64,000 nucleotides of DNA from Sceloporus undulatus. Lineage: Eukaryota > Chordata > Lepidosauria > Squamata > Phrynosomatidae. Made by a program: the position numbers and the translations under genes. The DNA is taken from positions 101,198,645 through 101,262,644 of the forward strand of contig NC_056524.1 of the NCBI RefSeq assembly GCF_019175285.1, in the 5' to 3' direction. Under the pieces are notes generated by a model, which saw only the letters and a program-made list of their open reading frames with translations, made no database searches and was not told the origin of the DNA. This document shows, piece by piece, positions 24,009 through 34,812 of the stretch. The stretch's first letter is position 1. Every line of letters begins with the position of its first letter.

Positions 24009-24372
24009 GGGGTGAAACACACCGGCATAAAAAGCTGCCTTCCAGACAGCTTGGGGTGGGGTACAGATGATGCACGCCCCAAATGCCTGGAAGCCGACTT
24101 CAAGCCTGCCCAGCTGCCCAGAGGTAGGTCGGCTTCTAGGAGCTCTGGCGTTTGTATGCCGCATTCCACTGGAGCAGTTGAAGCCCACCTATGGGCCGGT
24201 GATGGGTGGGAAAAGCTGCCTTTTTGCTGGCCCAAAAAGGAGTGGTTTTTGCAGCTCTTTTTTCAGCAGGCAAAAAGGAATATTGGGGCTGCAGTGTCTG
24301 GTTGCCGCAGCCCCAATCGCTTCAAAGGGGTGTCTTGAAACCGCCCCTTTGGGGCAGTCTGTTTGACCCCTA
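24009..24372. mobile_element. MITE with AGGGGTGAAACA ends (left copy)
   Basis: AGGGGTGAAACACACCGGC pairs with the right end (reverse complement AGGGGTCAAACAGACTGCCC). GC-rich interior. Duplicate of 31941-32310. Confidence 0.55.
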
Positions 24373-24499
24373 TATACCAATGAAGCACAACTGAACTCCA
24401 TTTAAAATCTAGAGGGTTGCAGCACTTCAACTCAAGTTTTTTTCTTTACCAAAAAGGAAGAAAAAATGGAAGGATACAATGTGTTATAGACAGCCTAAA

Positions 24500-24595
24500 T
24501 ACCCTAAAGGCACTAGTTCCTGTTGACTGCAAGCTAAGCAGTCAGCTCTGTTAGAATGGGAGACTGCCATGAATACAGATGCTGTAGCTATAGTT
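24500..24595 (+). mobile_element. 5S-derived SINE head, cut at duplication junction
   Basis: Noisy copy of the first part of 32456-32662. It stops at 24595, where the next copy of the duplicated segment begins. Confidence 0.75.
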
Positions 24596-24951
24596 ATTTG
24601 AATGTGTGGATAAGGAATGGCAGTAGAAATGGTTATGTGCTTCTTTATCAGCTTTCCATATGATCATCAGCTTTTCTATGGAGTCTGCAATAATAATTTT
24701 AAACCCTAGTTACCAAGCAATGTGAAATCAACTGAATACATATGGATACATGAATGAGAACTAAGATTCCGAAAGAAACAAAATTTAAAAATTGAATTGA
24801 ATAATTACAGCAGACACAAAATTTAGATTACCATGGAAAAATATTTGTGTGTAAGCATTTTAGTCACACTTTCAGCCAAAAAGACTGCCCGAGTGTTTCT
24901 TACATTAGTTTAAAGTACAGTAAAAGTTTTAAGTACAGGAAAATAGAAGCC

Positions 24952-25160
24952 CTGGTAGTGCAATGGTTAAATGCTATTACTGCAGCAACTCATTCACAGT
25001 CACAAGGTTGTGAGTTTGATACCAGCCAGGGGCTCAGAGTCAACTCAGCCTGGCTTCCTTCTAGGTTGTTAAAATAAGTACCCAGCTTGTAAACTGCTTA
25101 GGGAGTGTTTAAGTGCACTGATAAGCAGTATAGAAATGTACTTGCTATTGCTATTAAAGA
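24952..25160 (+). mobile_element. tRNA-derived SINE (right copy)
   Basis: Clean copy: CCCTGGTAGTGCAATGGTTA head, CACAAGGTTGTGAGTTTGAT B-box region, AACTCAGCCTGGCTTCCTTC, ending in a GATAAGCAGTATAGAAATGT tail and TTGCTATTGCTATT. It is the squamate tRNA-SINE type also seen at 48858-49085. Confidence 0.75.
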
Positions 25161-25237
25161 TAAAAACAAGATATAAGTAAAAATAGTTTTTAAAGTGGGG
25201 GCTTTAAACAGCACACTTAAAGGTGCCAATTAAAGAG

Positions 25238-25412
25238 CCCTCCTCCCGACCGCCATCTTGAGGGGGAGAGAAGCAGGCCAGCAACAACAGGCCTCTGCCT
25301 GCAAAGAAGACGAGCCCTCCTCCCGACCGCCATCTTGAGGGGGAGAGAAGCAGGCCAGCAACACCAGGCCTCTGCCTGCAAAGAAGACGAGCCCTCCTCC
25401 TGACCACCATCT
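25238..25412. repeat. ~75-bp minisatellite, 2-3 units (right copy)
   Basis: Same unit as 16930-17702, but contracted or collapsed. Confidence 0.9.
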
Positions 25413-25540
25413 TGCTTGTCTTTATTGCATGTTGTTCAATGTTTATTGTTTTTTGTAAGGTTGTTTTTGTGATGTGTAAGTTTTAAACGATTTTGTGAAC
25501 CGCTTTGATCACCTCGGAAAAGCGGTATAAAAATAAAGCA

Positions 25541-25583
<43 letters not shown>

Positions 25584-25585
25584 TT
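25413..25585 (+). repeat. L2-type 3' tail and ATT microsatellite (right copy)
   Basis: Tail GAACCGCTTTGATCACCTCG and AAAGCGGTATAAAAATAAAG, then about 14 ATT units. Confidence 0.6.
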
Positions 25586-25811
25586 TCTCCTTCTGACTCA
25601 TAGGGTATGGCTCATGGAAACATTCATCAAACATTGCTACTTGGGGAAAGATTGTATTCAGGTGTTTATGTCCTTCCTTAAGAGGTATATTCTAGGAAGT
25701 GTTCTTGGGGGTATGAACACCAGCCATATCTACTGCAATGGAATCAGGGCTTTCTTCCTATCCCCTCTCCTTTCCTAACCCTACAGAGGGTTTCCCAGGC
25801 TGCTTTCATAC

Positions 25812-26015
25812 TATGGAATTAATGCAGCTTGACACTGCTTTAACTGTCATGGCCCCATCCTATGGAACCCTGGAATTTGTAGTTTGTTATGGCACCATAG
25901 CTCTCTGACAGAGAAGGCTATCTCATAAAACGACAAAGCTCAGAATTCCATAGCACTGAGCCATGGTAGTTAAAGCAGTGTAAAAATTTAATTCTGCAGT
26001 GTAGATGCAGCCCAA
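25812..26015. mobile_element. palindromic MITE (right copy)
   Basis: Inverted halves built on GCAGCTTGACACTGCTTTAA and the paired AGAGCTATGG/GACAGAGAAGGCTA core. Same superfamily as 41404-41608 and 50228-50452. Confidence 0.65.
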
Positions 26016-26224
26016 ATCTATTACATAAGTTGTTTTGGGTGTTCATGTGACTGCAAGAGAACTGGGAAATCATTAATTCACCATTGGATCCTGGCCTTTA
26101 AGAAGCACGTACAACTATATTGTACAACTCTCCCTGTTGTTTCTGTGATGTAGAGTGTACTATTTCTTTTTAAAAAATGTTTACAATATGTAAACAAGTC
26201 TTTAGTGCTTATTTATTGCTTCCT

Positions 26225-26720
26225 ATAGAAAGGAAAGCTTGTGTGAGCCAGATGAAGAGCCATTTGAATTCTACTGTAATCTGCCCTGGAAGTGGTGTCT
26301 CTGAAAACATGATCATCCAGGGAAGGATTTCTCTTGGTCCCATCCCCATCCCGGCTCACCTGGTGAGGACATGAGCATTCTCTGTGGCTGCTCCTCCCCT
26401 CTGGAATGCCCTCCCATGAAAAGCATGGCTGGCCCTCTCCTTGCTTGCCTTGCACTGGCAAGCAAAAACAGCTTTATTCAGGCAGGCTTTTGATGAAAAA
26501 TCATGGGGTGGCTTAGGTGTCTGTTATATACGGTGGGTATCACGGTTTTAGTGTAGTTTTAATGTCTGCAATTTTATATTGTTTTTAGATGATATTTTTA
26601 ATTGTTTTATTGTAATATGTTTTTAAATTTTTTATTTGTGAGCCGCTTTGGGTCCCTTTCAGGGAGAAGGGCGGGATAGAAATCAAATCAAATAAAATCA
26701 ATCAAACAAACAATCTCTAA
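26225..26720 (+). mobile_element. L2-type LINE 3' end (right copy)
   Basis: Contains AFSVAAPPLWNALP-like coding (near 26375-26415) and a 3' tail GTGAGCCGCTTTGGGTCCCT followed by AATCAAA repeats. Confidence 0.75.
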
Positions 26721-27379
26721 ATAAATAAATGGATGTTTCATGATCAGCAACATATTAAACAGAGGCCTCAAACAGCTGGGTTTCAAATTTGTAACTATCT
26801 TCTAAATAACTATCTCTAGGAAACATTTGTTATACAATGTTCTTTGAGCATGACAAAAATTAGTATATATACTGTATATTAACAGCTTTCAATGTATTTA
26901 TCTTTAAAAATATATATTTAATCAATGTAAGGGGAGTAAATGCTCTTGAAATATTCTCTCTGAAAACACTTGCAACTATTCAGATTTTTAAAAAATCCAA
27001 GTAAAGAATTATAGATAACTGTTAAATCAAATTAAGCATGATTCAGTTAATATTTTTCTTAATTATATATTTTAGTGGAAATGTGTCTGGGTTTATTTGG
27101 TTCTCTTATTTTTATTGTTTTATTTTATTTTAGGAAATGAAGGATATTAATTTAAATACCTGAAAATAAAATAATATAATCTACTATTTAAAACTTTGCT
27201 TATTAAATGTAAACCAAACATGCCAAATCAGATCCCAGCTGATTTTGGGCATCAGAAAACATTCCAGAACAAGTTCTAATTCTTTCTGCAAGATGTTCAG
27301 ATTCATTGTTTCCTAGAAATTCCACATCACTGACTACAGCAATGTCCTAGAAATATGACTTATTCAATAAATGCTCTTT

Positions 27380-28085
27380 AAAATCATAGAATCATAGAGT
27401 TAGAAGAGATCACAAGAGCCATCCAGTCCATGCAGGAACTGTCAATCAAAGCATCCCCAACAGATGGCCATCCAGCGTCTGTTTAAAAACCTCTAAGGAA
27501 GGAGATTCCACTACACTCCGAGGGAGTTTGTTCCACGGTCAAACATCCCTTACTGTCAGGAAGTTCCTCCTAATGTTGAGGTGGAATCTCTTTTGCTGTA
27601 GCTTGCATCTAATTGTTCCGGGTCCTATTCTCTGGAGCAGCAGAAAACAAGCTTGTTCCCTCCTCAATATGACATCCTTCAAATATTTAAACAGGGCTAT
27701 CATATCACTTCTTAACCTTCTCTTCTCCAGGCTAAACATCCCCAGCTCCCTAAGTCGTTCCTCATAGGACATGGTTTCCAGACCCTTCAACATTTTAGTC
27801 ACCCTCCTTTGGACATGCTCCAGTTTCTCAGTGTCCTTTTTGAATTGTGGTGCCCAGAACTGTACACAATATTCCAGGTGGGGCCTGACTGAAACAGAAC
27901 AGAGTGGCACTATTACTTCTTCTCTTGATCTAGACACTATACTTTTATTGATGCAGCCTAAAATTGCACTGGCCTTTTTAGCTGCCGCATCACACTGTTG
28001 ACTCATGTTCAACTTGTGGTCTACTTGGACTCCTAGATCCCTTTCACATGTAGTAGTGAATGTAGCTTCCTAAACACAAATCTGC
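27380..28085 (-). mobile_element. CR1 LINE, C-terminal reverse transcriptase and 3' end
   Basis: The minus strand encodes MNMSQQCDAAAKKASAILGC, NKSIVSRSREE, RPHLEYCVQFWAP, VQRRVTKMLKGLE and LFSLEKRRLRSDMIALFKYL, the standard CR1 C-terminus, in one 157-codon frame. The 3' end carries the CR1 tail (AGTGGAATCTCCTTCCTTAG, then ATTCTATGATT-type). 5'-truncated. Confidence 0.9.
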
Positions 28086-28238
28086 TTTCCTTCCTAATAC
28101 TAGGCAAAATTCATTTACTTTATGGTTCTTAACTATTCTTCTTCCCAGACCTGAAGGGTACAAAGCATGCTACAATTCTATTTATTTGGTAATATATTTT
28201 ACAAGCAACAACAGGATCCCACCTTGGTTAATTCTTAC

Positions 28239-28344
28239 CGTTTTTGAATTTCAGAGTCACTAAAGGAAGATAATCGTGGAAGACCATTCTTCTCATGGTC
28301 ATGCACAACATTCTCTGGGATGTCCTCTATGGAAGAAAAAGCTC
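28239..28344 (-). CDS. CHST10: CHST10 coding exon 4
   Basis: The exon starts after an acceptor ending cctcag, finishes the Gly codon, and reads AFSSIEDIPENVVHDHEKNG, then LPRLSSFSDSEIQK. This differs from human at only about two positions. The donor reads AAACG|gtaag here (106 bp), whereas the left duplicate has an extra A (AAACAG|gtaag). The two readings imply different phases into the last exon. The matching base of the last exon is hidden in the N gap, so the final codon (Arg or Gln) cannot be settled. Confidence 0.92.
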
Positions 28345-29543
28345 CTGAGGAAGTAAGCGAAGACACATTTTCAGAAAGAGAACATTCAGATTATCTTAAA
28401 CAACATTTTTTTCAGGATTCCAGAAAAATATCTTCTGTGAACAACTCTGAGTTCTATGCAAAGTCTCTCTAAAACCACAAGTGGCAGCTGTTGTAGTCCA
28501 AAAAAGTAATATTTCCAACATCTGAATCTTTTCTACAGGGTATCCACATTTCCAGTATTATGTGCAGTTGTACCAGTTTCTAGACATAGAATTTAAACCT
28601 AGAACCCTTATGATCTGAGAGTTCCTGAGACCAGCTGATGAAGCTGCAGTACAACAACAACAAAAAGAGACTATTTTGTTGACCAAACATAGGCAGTATT
28701 TTTAACCTTCCACCAAGGTTCGCCTGGCCAATCAAAAGATTTCATTTTCATATTCACATTTCACAACATGATGTTGCAATGGTACCTTTAAAAAAAAGTT
28801 AAACATGGGAGAGTGAATGGGCTATCACCGCTGAAACTAATATCTAATAATAACGGCATAAAACCTACCACATATACTAATTATTTCTTTACTGGCAAAG
28901 CTTGATACAGTGAGTAGTTGTCTGCATGGTCCAAATGGCCCTGCTTCCCCCTGGTCTCACGTCGTCTAGTGTAGACAATGTAGGCCAAAACACCACCTGG
29001 AGGATCCAGTCTGACCCCAGGATAAGAAGCCTTTACCCCAGGGTAAAGTAGCCTTGGTTTTCTGCAAAGCAGCCTCCCCCCCCAACTCCTTACCTTTCCA
29101 ATGGGTAATCCATCTGAGAAACCCCCAGTCTCCCCATCTGACATGGAAACAGGGCACCTGGCTACATGGATGAAGCCAGGAACCCTATTTCTGTGCCATA
29201 AAGGGCAACTGGGAGGCTTCTCAGATGGATTGTCCACAAGAAAGGTAAGGAGGAGCACACTGGTCTTGCCCTTCCTCATACCAACCCCAGGGACTTAACC
29301 AGGTGAGCACTAGGATCAGGATAGCAATGATATCCTGCCCCATCTGCTCAAGCCCTTAGAAATGAAAGACTGTAGGATTATTGAAAGAAGTATTGAAAAA
29401 AACAAACAGATTATAAAAGTATAAGAAATGAATAATTCGGATAAAAAATATCAGTTTCTGCAAATAACTTTTTTTAAGCTGGTTCAAAATTTTCAAAATG
29501 TTCCCTATCCAAATAACTACATGCTTCAAAGGTGAACAGGTAC

Positions 29544-29778
29544 CATTTAAAACGATCAAGACTTTCTTCCACTGTGTATTGCCAACTTTTGGAGTTTGAC
29601 AGAAGAGGATCTTGTGCTTGTCACAAACAAATATTCGATCCAAAACAAACTTTGAAACAGCAGTGTGGGTGAGGTTTCTCAGTGATGCATCTTGGCACAC
29701 ATTCCTGAGTAGCTCAAGCCTTTCCATATGGACCAGAGGTTGATGTACAAGGTCTTCAGACAGAGCTCTTCCTATTGT
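29544..29778 (-). CDS. CHST10: CHST10 coding exon 3 (5'-phosphosulfate site)
   Basis: This 235-bp exon begins in phase 0 with TIGRALSEDLVHQPLV and ends LIVLNG, leaving one base of the Gly codon. It carries VLDRIFVCDKHKILFCQTP and then KVGNTQWKK, the PAPS 5'-phosphosulfate-binding motif of the HNK-1 sulfotransferase family. An NLT sequon is present. The acceptor is tattaag. The donor is G|gtacct, canonical GT but atypical at +3 to +6; the same bases occur in the duplicated copy, so it is not a read error. This copy is open throughout and is the one I take as the real exon. Confidence 0.94.
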
Positions 29779-30734
29779 CTTAATATAAAATGAGAAATTA
29801 TGAAGAAGAGGCAAATGAAGACAGCAAGAAGGGGGAAAATCACTTCTCAGTTCACATTTTAAAGAATGTGGCATATTCAAGAAGATATATTTACCAGTAT
29901 AAAGAAACCAAAACCTAAATCCAACGTTGCTTCCAACTAAAAAGAACCAGTGAAATGAATGGGACATTTCAATCACATGTTCCATTGATTTCAATGGGCC
30001 CACTGAAGTTTAGACTAGTTGAGAATTCCAAGTTCTTTCCTATGAAGATAACAGATCAATGTTGTATTTTGCCTGGTACAGCATTTAATTGTTCAAAGCC
30101 CTTTCCAAATAGCCATTTTCTTAAAGAATGCACTATTAATGTAACAAAACTAAGTTTTAGACATTGTATAGAATAATTTTTCATTCCATATTCTGACAAA
30201 TTTGAAATGTTTACAATGAAACAGAAAACCAAAACACATACCAAACTGCATTTCATTTTTGGCTCACCAAAATGCAAACAGAAAAAGATGTTGATCTTGC
30301 TGTAATATTAACAATTAAACTTTCATAACATTTAGTTCTTTAAACAATATAAATGATTTCCAAACGAGTTCTAAGAACTGTCACAGCAGGTGACATCTCT
30401 GGAAAGATATATCGAAAGAGTATACAGTCATTCTGAACCCTCTCCCCCACAAATCGAAAAAACCGCAAATATTCAAAGCCCACTGGTTAAAATGGGTACA
30501 CATTCCCACACATGCACCATTTTCTCCCTCTCTGCTTGCCGTCCATGAAGGAGTGAGACTGCTGACTCCATGTCCGTGAACGGGGAGGGACTAGTGTATA
30601 TTCTAACAGTCTTAATTATTAATTCATGCAAGAGTAACCTGTTTGTGTTTAAAAATTCAACAACCAACTACACACTATTTGGCTTCTTTAGAGTATGGTA
30701 TACAGCCAGGAAGTTGGATGGGTGGGGTATGTTT

Positions 30735-30805
30735 GTTGTTGAGTGCCTTCAAGTTGTTATAGTACAGTGGTTTAACTCCATGAGGGGACAAAGGTCCTTA
30801 GCATC
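30735..30805 (-). mobile_element. L2-tail SINE fragment
   Basis: GTTGTTGAGTGCCTTCAAGT begins the usual 3' tail on the minus strand; head missing. Noisy duplicate at 22855-22935. Confidence 0.5.
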
Positions 30806-31940
30806 TAAATAAAGCAATGGCCTAATTCACTTGTGCTAAACTTGTGCTAAATTACTTTATGCTCTCACTTGGCTATTCATATTTCCTGATTGTATACACA
30901 TATGAAAAGCTACACTAATGCAAACAAAATGTTATTTGTGGAGCAGAAACATGCAAGTTTATGATAATCCTCTTTTTCAAACTGCCATTCTAAGTACATG
31001 CACTTTTTAAAAACATGTGCCATTTAAAAAGAACATGAAAATAATGCATTAAAACTAATGCCTTCATTCACAACAATTAACAAAAACTAAAGCCTAGCTC
31101 CATTACTTTATCAGGCTTTAACAAGAAAGATCAAACTGTCCAGTGTTGGGCATTAAAAGGAACTCATATTTTCACTACATTATTTTAGGGATGGGATAAG
31201 GGACTGAGGAAATACTCCTTCTTTTAAAAACAGGGATAAAATGGTGACCTCTTTAGATGCAAGGGCTAAATTACCTGATGGGGACCATACCAGATGATGT
31301 TCCCCACCACAGAATAACCTTTGTTTACAGTTAGAACAAAAGTGCAGGTCATCCATGAGCCTTGCCTGATAGAAGACCCATTGTTTACATGCCTATAAAT
31401 ACTTCTAGGGGGCTTCTTGGAAAGCTATTGCCTTTGTAAGAAGCCACATGTGTCCTAAATTCTTTCCAACTTATATTTTAGTAATAAAGAAAGAAAATAA
31501 GATTAGTTTTTGCTGCTGCCATTGTGGCAGGTTTGTCAGCAGGAGTGTAGTGTAGCCTATGAGGGAGATTTACAGGACTTTTAAAAATACAAAACGCGAT
31601 GACATAACAGCCAAAGTAAGTTATGTAACAACCAACATTTGTAAAAATGAATAAATCATGAGTAAAACATTACAATGCTTAGTTATGCTTCCAAGCTCTG
31701 CATTTAAATTAGTGGCCTTATGAGCTTATATTAGAAGACTGCTTTGTGGTACATTTTCTGTTGTATAACCACCTTTTCAATCTAGTCGGCTAGTAATTCA
31801 GCATTCCTGAATTAATTCTTAAATCCCCCTCTCTTTCTCTCTCAAATACACATAAATATCACTGTAATAGTTGTGATGTTTGTGTGTGCACACACATGCA
31901 CACGTTATGGAAACAGACTGATAGAGACAGAGACAAACTT

Positions 31941-32310
31941 AGGGGTGAAACACACCGGCATAAAAAGCTGCCTTCCAGACAGCTTGGGGGTGGGGCGTAC
32001 AGATGATGCACGCCCCAAGATGCCTGGAAGCCGACTTCAAGCTGCCCAGCTGCCCAGATGTAGGTCGGCTTCTAGGAGCTCTGGCGTTTGTATGCCACAT
32101 TCCACTGGAGCAGTTTGAAGCCACCTATGGGCCGTGATGGGTGGGAAAAGCTGCCTTTTTGCTGGCCCAAAAAGGAGTGGTTCTTTGCAGCTCTTTTTTC
32201 AGCAGGCAAAAAGGAATATTGGGGCTGCAGTGTCTGGTTGCCGCAGCCCCAATCTGGCTTCAGAAGGGGTGTCTTGAAACCGCCCCTTTGGGGCAGTCTG
32301 TTTGACCCCT
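31941..32310. mobile_element. MITE with AGGGGTGAAACA ends (right copy)
   Basis: Clean copy of 24009-24372. Ends AGGGGTGAAACACACCGGC and GCAGTCTGTTTGACCCCT. Confidence 0.55.
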
Positions 32311-32455
32311 ATATACCATGATGAAGCTACAACTGAAACTCCATTTTAAAAATCTAAGAGGGTTGCAGCACTTCAACTCAAGTTTTTTTCTTTACCAAAA
32401 AGGAAGAAAAAAATGGAAGGTTACTACATGGTGTTATAGACAGCCTAAATACCCT

Positions 32456-32662
32456 AAAGGCACTAGTTCCTGTCTGATCTTGCAAGCTAAGCAGGGTCAG
32501 CTCTGGTTAGAATGGGAGACTGCCAATGAATATCAGATGCTGTAGGCTATATTTCAGAGGAAGGAACCAGAAAAACCACCTCTGAGTATTTGTCTAAGAA
32601 AACCCTATGAAATTTATGCTGTTGCCATAGGCTGACAGGCAACTTGAAGACACATACATACA
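32456..32662 (+). mobile_element. 5S rRNA-derived SINE (SINE3 type) with L2-like tail
   Basis: The head follows the 3' two-thirds of 5S rRNA: TCTGATCTTGCAAGCTAAGC, AGGGTCAGCTCTGGTTAG, GGGAGACTGCCAATGAATAT, CAGATGCTGTAGGCTAT. The tail (GCTGTTGCCATAGGCTGACA, CTTGAAGACAC) is L2-like. The tandem-duplication junction falls inside it. Confidence 0.8.
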
Positions 32663-33554
32663 GTTCATGGTGATTTTGCACGTGATAAAAAATATGGACA
32701 GCACAGAACAGGAGAAAACAAACTATCTTTTCACACAATACATAATTTGACAGAGGGTATCTAACAGTACAATATGAGGCAACACATCCACCATCTTGGA
32801 TGGCATTAAGAATCAAAGATAGAAGCTAATGGAGAACAAATGAATGGGTATCAGCTACAATGGCTAAGAGGAGCATCTGATTTCAGTATAGTGTGCTTCT
32901 GAATACTTAATACAGGAACAAGGGCCGACCACTATGTACCTATCTTGGTTATAAAGTTCTGGAGGAACGTAGCTGGCTGGTACCAGAAACTTAAAGCCAG
33001 ATGAAATGGAACCTCTTGGTATGATGTGGCAAGACAAATCTCCCCAGCCCCCACACTTCTGATACAACTTCTGTTAAGGAATACACTGACCAGTCAAGCC
33101 TTTACAGTAGGTTTTCATGAATTACAAAATGTCATCCCAAACTGTGTCATTTCACACATCAGGGTCCCAGTGCCATGGGCCTGGCCTTCAGAACTATTTC
33201 ACTCACTATGATTGTTTCCAAGACCTATTTCATAAGGAGGGGGTCACTCTGGTAGCACAAGCTACTGTACTGAGAAAGAGTCCTAATAACTAGATACATG
33301 AGGCATCTCTCATTAGCACTTTCCTCCTGTAATAAATCCAGGAGCTGGAATTTTTTTAACTCCATAGGAACATTCAAGGGCAGCCATATTGGCCATGCTG
33401 TAAAATGCAACAAAATACTGTACACTTTCCAGCAATACAACCAAAAAGTGCAAAATACATTATGCAATCTTTTGAAGTTCACTGGCTACTTCATCAGGCA
33501 AAATTTTTAAAAATCACAGGAGAAAAGTGACAATGTCTGAGTCATGAGCTTGAG

Positions 33555-33760
33555 ACTTTTTTACTGCCTTGCTTTCATTTTTAAACTGCTTTTTATCCTC
33601 TTTAAGTGCATGATTTCAGTTGTTTTAATATTTTTGATGATGTAATTCTATTTTAATAGTGACCACTGGTATGTTTTTATCTCTGTTGTTATCATATGAA
33701 TTTGTATGCCTCCTTGAGTCCCAGGTTTGGGGAAAAGGTGGGATATAAATGATGCTGGTT
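33555..33760 (+). mobile_element. L2-type LINE 3' tail
   Basis: AT-rich 3' UTR ending TGCCTCCTTGAGTCCCAGGT, GGGGAAAAGGTGGGATATAA, typical of L2/CR1-group tails. Confidence 0.6.
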
Positions 33761-34191
33761 GCTAGTGATTATGATGCCCTCCCATATACCTCATAGCTAA
33801 AAGGAACAGCAAAACAAAGAACATTACCTTTAGGAGAGCAGTGCTATTATTAAACAAATCCTCTATCTCCCAGTTTTGGCCAAAACCACACCACATCTTT
33901 TGGAAAATGAAAGTGTCCTACTTCAAGTTTCATCAAATGGGTCAGTGCATGTCATGGGGATTAAAGAAGTCTGGAAAATGGCCCAGGATCCTCTATATTT
34001 GCCACCCTGTGCCATAAAACTAAGCATTTCAAGAAAAGTATTCCAAGGATAGAAAACATCTTGGTTTAGTCCAAGAAGCACTTGCACTGAATTGCTTTAA
34101 TACTATCTCAAGTACTGTGGAAACAAAATGTATGCAGTAAATACCCTTAGCCATCATTTTACATGTTCTTTTCTGTGTCAGCAACACATAC

Positions 34192-34289
34192 CTGAAGTTC
34201 TCCAGGCAACCTCTTCTCTTCTGTCACATGGACTTTTTCTATTTCAGTTATAGCTGTCAGTATTAATGGCTCTTGCTTGGCACCATACA
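34192..34289 (-). CDS. CHST10: CHST10 coding exon 2 (stem region)
   Basis: This 98-bp exon starts after a tttcctag acceptor. It completes a split Val codon, then reads YGAKQEPLILTAITEIEK and onward to GELQ, followed by a gtatgt donor. It aligns with the human stem segment VYSAKQEF...EELK but is two codons longer. This is the least conserved coding part of the gene, as expected for a luminal stem. The exon ends in phase 0, matching the start of the next exon. No catalytic residues lie here. Confidence 0.9.
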
Positions 34290-34483
34290 CTAGGAAAGAA
34301 GAAAAAGGAGAAACTGATAGGAAGGCAACAATTTTTTTTTTTAAATCAAACAGTATCAGCAGTCTCTGGCAATGTTTACTACAATCAAACCAACAGTTAA
34401 GCATGATTGTCAAAGCTATTTTCAGTTCATTATTTCTGTACAACAGGTACAATGTTTCCCTATGTGGTAATAATCCAGCACTG

Positions 34484-34572
34484 GCAAATGCTGTACAAAT
34501 ATAAAAGAAAGGAACTGTACAAATATAAAAGACTGTACAAATATTTAAAAAACTGTACAAATATAAAAGAAA
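34484..34572 (+). repeat. short tandem repeat, unit ACTGTACAAATATAAAAG
   Basis: Four imperfect units with variable A-rich linkers, about 200 bases upstream of the CHST10 exon 2 acceptor (in gene sense). Confidence 0.85.
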
Positions 34573-34723
34573 GAAGGAAAGGGGATTGGCTACAAGAGAG
34601 AAGAAAGACTGCTAAATGAATAAAGTGTCTCTGCCCAAAGTTCAGCGATCTCTAATTTCCCTTCACGCTGTCTACCCTTTCAAGCAACATTCCTGACTAC
34701 TCTGTGTAGATTTCTAAAATAAC

Positions 34724-34724
34724 A

Positions 34725-34774
<50 letters not shown>

Positions 34775-34812
34775 NNNNNNNNNNATTATTACCACCACCA
34801 CCACCACCACGT
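34724..34812. repeat. ATT microsatellite with adjoining ACC repeat
   Basis: ATT units broken by 10 Ns and followed by about six ACC/CCA units. Confidence 0.95.
34775..34784. other. assembly gap, 10 N
   Basis: Ten Ns inside an ATT microsatellite; the repeat length is unresolved. Confidence 0.99.

Larger units (their letters stand above)
16359..24595 (+). repeat. left copy of ~8-kb direct tandem duplication (probable assembly artefact)
   Basis: It is collinear with 24596-32551 throughout: tRNA-SINE, minisatellite, L2 tail, MITE, L2 3' end, CR1, CHST10 exons 4 and 3, and a MITE. Differences are overwhelmingly single-base or short losses in this copy, spread evenly. Against that trend the minisatellite is about 600 bp longer here. 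The pattern looks like unpolished long-read sequence. It ends inside a 5S-derived SINE at the same point where the right copy continues into the rest of that SINE. Confidence 0.85.
24596..32551 (+). repeat. right copy of ~8-kb direct tandem duplication (polished copy)
   Basis: This is the better-quality copy. Its CHST10 exons are open and its CR1 reading frame is long. The junctions are at ATTTGAATG (24596) and after CTATA (32551), with no transposon ends or target-site duplication at either. Confidence 0.85.

Noticed and set aside
23990-24400. Several 60-128 codon frames on both strands, repeated near 31870-32320
   Set aside because: They fall in a GC-rich MITE; the same frames break differently in the second copy.
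29356-30003. 215-codon minus-strand frame taken whole as one protein
   Set aside because: Only the part corresponding to 29544-29778 is CHST10 exon; the flanks are open intron sequence beyond good splice sites.
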